Below are positions 58,801 to 64,000 of a stretch of 64,000 bases of DNA, one piece after another. Origin of the DNA: Acestrorhynchus altus (lineage: Eukaryota > Chordata > Actinopteri > Characiformes > Acestrorhynchidae); contig CM067506.1 of assembly GCA_034509495.1 (NCBI GenBank), forward strand, positions 17,807,328 to 17,871,327. The letters are read 5' to 3'. The notes beneath the pieces were generated by a model that searched no databases, was not told where the DNA came from, and saw only the letters and a list, made by a program, of their open reading frames with translations. The stretch's first letter is position 1. Each line of letters opens with the position of its first letter. The position numbers were made by a program, and so were the translations under genes.

Positions 58801-61800
58801 TGAATGTTGCCATTCCTTGGATATGCACATATAAGTGAAGATTGATTTGCATGTCACTGCGGCCACCAATGTGAGCATCGCCATACGGGAGGTTGCTTCC
58901 CGTTGAGTTTATTTTAGAATAAATTAATAAATAAATATTGTTTATTTAAGTTGTTTAATATTGATTTGAGCAAATTATTTTCATTTAAAGTAAATTTAAA
59001 ATTAACCAAAAGGATAATAGATAGTGAGGCTTGTCCATTATCGTAATGGAAATGTAGCCATTTCACCTGAAGCAGAAGGACCAGTAAGACATTTTAATGA
59101 CTCTATAGTTCTGTTTTTAAAACACATAATATTGGTTGTTTTCATCTGCGTTGACTTCATTTGTTTCTTTTTTGCCAGCCAGTGGATGCAAAAAATAAAG
59201 TCACAAGTTACAAGAACACACTGGAGCAGATGCTGAAGGAGAAGGAGCAGAATCAAAAGTAAGTCTTAAACAATTCAAATAAGTGGAATGATTTATATCG
59301 TTACCCAGTATTTGGTAACCAAATATCATAACATATAAAACTCCACTTGCTCTTAGGTCAAAAGAGCGTGAAATGCAGTTGCTTCAATCTTGTAAAGAAG
59401 ACCTGTTGAAACTGGAAGAGGATGAAGAGAATGCAAACGCAGAAGCAGCACTTTCAAATGAACAAAAGTACGTGTTTCTTTTTCATTTGCTCTTTGGGGT
59501 GTTGAACAGATTCCAAACAATCCCTTGTTTGCTTTCAGGGAATTTTTACAGAAGTTCTCAGTTACCTCATGTGCTATCCGTGACCTCCATCCTGGAGAGG
59601 AAGTGTTCACGTTGGCCAATTTCGGCAGACTCTTCAATCACCAGAGTCTGGACCTGAGGAAGATTGGTGTAACCCCAAAAACACTGGCCCAGCAGACCCT
59701 GCTGCGGTAAGACAGCTGCCCTATATTAAAGGGCTGCACGTAAGGAACACGCTCTTTGTGTGCTTTCATATGATTCATTCTTGGAGATGCTGCGTACACT
59801 GAAGACCTTGTTGGAATGTATGAGAGTAGAAAGTTATTGAAATTTGTTTGGCTCCTCTGCAGAGCTCACACAGAGCATGTCCTGCTGCTGTTAAGTGCAG
59901 GCTTGTTTAGGAGAGCCTATTCTGCCTCCCCTTGCCAACCTCAGGTCACACACTGGCTCTTCCAGGTAACCACCTTACTTCTGTTCATCACAACACAAAA
60001 AGCACACTGTTTCACATAGTTACACTTAACACCACTGACACTCAGTATACACTCTTCTGACCTGTATTATCTTGTATAGATGTAGTTAGATCCTGTGTGT
60101 TTTAATTGCTGGTTGTTTAGATGGTGATTATAAACTATGACTTTGTTGATTAAATTGCAGATGATGTCTGTTCATCCAAACCCCAGCACCTGTGCGCAGA
60201 TTCTGCAGGCCATGACGACAATTGCCTTATCTTCTGCTCAGCATATAGGTATGCTGTGATTTGACTCATGAGGTTTCTGTGTTCTGTGTAATAAAACATG
60301 ATTACAGCTGCTTCTGTTTTATATTTTATAGTGGAAAACAGCAAAAAGAATTTTAAGGTGTGGGTGCCCACCTTAAAGGATGTTGCACTGGTCTTCCTCA
60401 ACATGGGTGTGTCATTTGTCAATCTGTTTCCTTTGGAGGCTCTGCAACCCCCTTTCAGTGAGGGAGATCTGCTGTAAGTATCGGCTGTAGCACTTTCAAC
60501 AGGCCTCTGAATACATATTCACTCTCCTCTTATAGATGTACACAATTTGTGAATCGTGGTATAATCATAGTGTGAATTACTTAATATCTTGGTAGGGAGG
60601 GGTTGGAAGTCCAGCCTGATGGCACAACAACCGAGAAGGAGTGCAATTCCTTTCCAGAGCACAATTTTGAGAGTGTTGTGAAGGTAATGTTTCAATTCCG
60701 TCTGTGTTTTCAGACTGCTGACTGTAGTTTGATAAAGAATGATGTTACCTTTAACCTGTGTTTTCATATTTCTCTTGCTGACTTTTGTGATGTGTGTCTG
60801 TGTGGGGGCGTAGTACCTGGTGCTGTGTGCTGCCTTGTGTCCAAGGGCATACACTGATGAGGAGCTGCTGTTACTTTTGACACTGGTTTATAGAGTCAGC
60901 TTGGAGACCCGCTTAAAGCTGAGGCCCACAGGGGACCTCAGCTCCCTGTTGCAACACCTGCTTAACAACATGACACAGTGGGAGACACAGGTGAAACACA
61001 CACACACTTTATTGTTGGTACTGTTTGCAGTTTGAAAGCTTTGTTTGTTAGTGTAATACGCTGGTTTGTGACCTTTTGCTTTTTGATAATTTGACTTTCT
61101 GTTCAGACTGAAGGAAACACAGCACTAATAGTGTTGGGATTTCACTCACCGTGTTTTTCTGGTCTGCACTTACAGTTGCCTCAGGTTTGCCAGGCCATTA
61201 CTGATCTGACTGAGGATCATCACAACCTTAGACATCTGGTGCAGCTCCTGCCTTATAATGGCCGGGGAAAGTGAGTGAAATATGTTGGCGAGATAAAGTG
61301 TAATTAGTGAGTCTTCTTTAAATCTCAGTTTACAATATTTAACATCTGAAGTCACTAAACATGTGGTTGTTTTTGTCTGCCCGGGAAAGGCAACTGAAGA
61401 GGCATCTGAGTGTGTCAATCATATCTAAACTGTTAAACCATAGGTGCACTTATACACCTGTATGCACAGAATTCCAGGTAAGAGAAGCAAATTGTTGTTC
61501 TATATTCTATATTGAGACCTTAATAAATAATGGATCAGTGTAAACCAAGAACACTTGTAATTATTTATAGACCCATTGGTAATTTTTGCTCATTCTTTTT
61601 CAAGATTCCTGTTCATTAATGAAGATCGTGCTGTGTTTAAAAATGGTGCTATTGGACGTTTCTCACATTTTAATGCATCATTAGCGATGACTCATAAACA
61701 GCACCATTCCATGAAAACATTAGCCATGAATGAATCTGAGAGCAAATGTGAGCACATATGGCACATGTGCACTTGGTGATATTAGGCTTCATTCTTTTTT

Positions 61801-63351
61801 TTGATGGTGTAGCCTACAGTAGTCTTTTTGTAGCACTAATGATTTGAATTGAAAGGCATAACTACAAAATTAAATTCCATTGCATCATGTTGTTGAATTT
61901 TTATAACTAAATGTTACTTAAATCTGCACATTTGATGTAATATTTATACATGTATCCTGCTTTCAGCTGTCAGATCTGAGGGTTTACTTACCTCAAATGC
62001 GACCCTCCTCCCTGCTGAAAGTCTGTATAGCAGCACAGAAAGAACAGCAGGAAACGGATGCCTGTGGCCCCACTCCAGACCAACAGGTAAGCAGAACATG
62101 TGGAGAGTTGCTTTTTATGTGTTGTTTTTTAATGGTTTATAATTGTCTTCATAAAAATACATTTTGTTTTGCTGTTTTGGCCGTAATTTGAAACTGAAAG
62201 TTGACCGTTACACTGTTAAAACTGCAACTTAAAACTGCAAGTTGTTTTTTTCTTGTGTTATAAAGTTGTCATTTGGGATTTTTGTTTCTGTGTCTGCGAC
62301 AATGAAAGGACCTTCCTCTTCTGTGTGACTGTTTTTCTAGGCATATTACCTCTGCTATAGCCTTTTGGCCTTGACAAATGAAGCCTCTAATTTTGATTTT
62401 TTACCCTCAAATCAGAGAGTAAGTATCATTTCTGTTTCAAATATTCCCATAACAGTGTTTTTGTTTTGGCCACAAAAAGTGCTAGAAAAGACGGCAACAC
62501 TGGCTCCAGTAAATAGTCTTTTAAAGGAAACTGAATGGGTGGTTGTATGAACTGCAGTGTTTTATGGGACAGCCATTAATGTAAGGGTGATGTATGTGAG
62601 ATTTGTGGGTGGGAGGGTGACATTTAAACACTTAGAAGGATGTGTCCCTCAGTAATGTGAGGGCTCTGTTTAAGTTCTTTATGCAGTCGTGAAGTTTTGT
62701 ATATTTGAACACAGAGTTTAGTGATCTGTTAGTTCTGAATAGTGAAAGCTTGTCTTTCTATAGTGCCAAGAGAACAGTAGTCTTACTCATAGTTGGTCAT
62801 AACACTGAAACTTTCCTTGCTTTTCATATAACTAGATAAAGGTTTGGTTTAGTTTAATTTGTCTCCTATCAAAATGTGAATGTAAGAGCTGTAAATGGGA
62901 ATAATATATAAAATATTTAACAACACATCCTGTATTTGTCACAGTATATGAAATATTAATCTGTGTTTGTCATTCAGAATGAACTGCTGCTGCTATCTGC
63001 TGAACTGGAAAAACACATTAAGTGTGACATTAGAGAAAGTGAAAAAATGCTGTACAGGAGTAAGGTACAGTACCTACCTGAATTCGCTTAAGCAATTGGA
63101 TTTATTTTTGTTAAAATATCGTGGAATAATAAATAAAAATGGCCGCCTTTTTCAGGTGAAAGACTTTGTTGCAAGAATATATACCAGATGGCAAGTACTC
63201 CTCCAAAGATCACGGCCCCAGGAGGTATGAATCAGATTAATGAATCATCTTACTTGTAGTCTTCTTAATTTAGTTGTCTGGTAAATATCACAGCACCCTT
63301 GTTTTGCAGGTTGCCACATCTCCTGGTCTTTTTACATCTTTATGTAGATGA
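55829..63351 (+). CDS. slf2: SMC5-SMC6 complex localization factor 2 (FAM178A)
   Basis: SLF2 bridges RAD18-SLF1 to the SMC5/6 complex at damaged or stalled replication forks. Exons: 55829-56274, 56389-56634, 57452-57485, 57621-58492, 59179-59258, 59357-59467, 59539-59706, 59863-59965, 60161-60248, 60332-60473, 60596-60683, 60814-60990, 61176-61270, 61390-61477, 61967-62086, 62341-62418, 62978-63064, 63156-63224, 63310-63351. Phases agree throughout (1043 residues plus the N-terminal exon; human about 1186). The first half is Ser/Lys-rich and disordered. The conserved C-terminal domain shows EFLQKFSVTSCAIRDLHPGE, FQMMSVHPNP, LKDVALVFLNMGVSFVNLFP, RQLKRHLSVSIISKLL-like, and LEKHIKCDIRESEKMLYRSK then VKDFVARIYTRW. 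These match SLF2 (KHVKCDIRE, KVKDLVARIHGKW) rather than needing another family. The last 13 residues differ from human. Confidence 0.93.
57000..57310 (+). repeat. tRNA-derived SINE copy in slf2 intron
   Basis: GTTAGAATCTA (B-box remnant), GCCATTGGCAGCC, AAAATTGGCCATGCTCTGTC, GAGCTGGGGACCCTGCAC and AAAGTGCATTGGCTGCC, same direction as the 51596 copy. Confidence 0.6.
58493..59178. other. slf2 intron, no gene seen
   Basis: AT-rich intron between exons 57621-58492 and 59179-59258; nothing recognised. Confidence 0.6.
61478..61966. other. slf2 intron, no gene seen
   Basis: AT-rich; one open stretch with no homology recognised. Confidence 0.6.
62419..62977. other. slf2 intron, no gene seen
   Basis: AT-rich; nothing recognised. 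Confidence 0.6.
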
Positions 63352-64000
63352 ACTGAATAATCTGCGTTCCCTTTTAATGAAATAGAAAGATTGAATTGAA
63401 TCTGAAGTTAATTTAATTGTCCTGAATTTTATAACTGCCCAGATGTGCTGTGATGGCTCTCACTGGAGTAAGGAGCTTTCATGCAGTCGGGCCAAACTAA
63501 AACTAAATTCTCAGATTCAGTTGTTAACTTAGAAACACTGATTGTTTTGGTTGTTGAATGAACCAATAATGCATTTTAACCTACTGGTAAGTAAAATCAT
63601 GTGTCTTATGCACATTCTAGATCATTGTCTGTTGAGTTCTGTTCCATTCCTCTGATTGGCCAATGGCCATACAAAGAGCAGTATCTGCCAATAATGTGCA
63701 GGCTGTTATGCCCACTGAGAGCAGATATGCTACTTCCTTTAGCTCTTCTGGAGCATGTACGATGTTTTTCTCAGTAAAACTTTTAAAGTTTAATCAGTTT
63801 GACCCTTGAAGCTGAACAGCTTGTCTCCTTAAGGCCGGTTCATGCGTACTGCAGACGTGTTGCCTGATGTTCATACTTCTTTTGCCACCATCCCTGGTGA
63901 CCATATTCTTCTATGACCCATAAAGAAATGTTCCTGTTTAGATGGCAGAGTTTTTTTGACACTGGCTCACAGACAGGAAAGGCAGTGGCAAGTACAGTAT
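63352..64000. other. slf2 3' flank
   Basis: No further coding sequence recognised. No canonical AATAAA lies close after the stop; CATAAAGAAA near 63920 is the nearest look-alike. The phrase GGCCGGTTCATGCGTACTGC near 63834 resembles a repetitive terminus but cannot be assigned. Confidence 0.4.

Overview
This is nuclear DNA of a ray-finned (teleost) fish. Every gene is split by GT..AG introns and encodes a vertebrate-specific or vertebrate-type protein. The spaces between exons are filled with (TG)n/(CA)n microsatellites, Tc1/mariner relics, short terminal-inverted-repeat elements (MITEs) and a tRNA-type SINE, as is usual in teleosts. The repeat mix recalls otophysan fishes (characins, catfishes), but that is a weak inference. 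No bacterial, viral or CRISPR-like system is visible.

Layout, left to right. (1) 66-13029 (+): most of alms1, the centrosome/basal-body protein mutated in Alstrom syndrome, from the equivalent of an early human exon through the C-terminal ALMS motif. (2) 15225-20028 (+): yipf7, a five-span Golgi/ER-exit membrane protein, complete, with a TATA/MEF2-like box. (3) 22940-23302 (-): first coding exon of grxcr1 (stereocilia glutaredoxin-like protein); I find no other grxcr1 exon here. (4) 25860-27786 (+): pomk, protein O-mannose kinase, complete. (5) 28833-34345 (+): dcaf10, a WD40 substrate receptor of CUL4-DDB1, complete in seven coding exons. (6) 38192-49676 (-): cpxm1-like discoidin/carboxypeptidase-like secreted protein, 12 exons resolved plus a signal-peptide exon. 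(7) 52560-63351 (+): slf2 (SMC5/6 localisation factor 2, FAM178A), nearly complete, with an uncertain first exon.

The genes do not form a pathway. yipf7 and grxcr1 are also near neighbours on human 4p, so that pair looks like old synteny; the others lie on different human chromosomes. Exon borders were set by reading frames, GT/AG sites and phase continuity. In dcaf10, cpxm1 (exon 2 to stop), yipf7, pomk, alms1 and slf2 (from 55829) the phases agree at every junction, so these models are strong. The most interesting observations concern splicing and mobile DNA: several 3' splice sites preceded directly by UG repeats rather than a pyrimidine tract, a yipf7 3' splice site whose pyrimidine tract appears to come from a Tc1 relic, a possible in-frame alms1 microexon, and the solitary grxcr1 exon.
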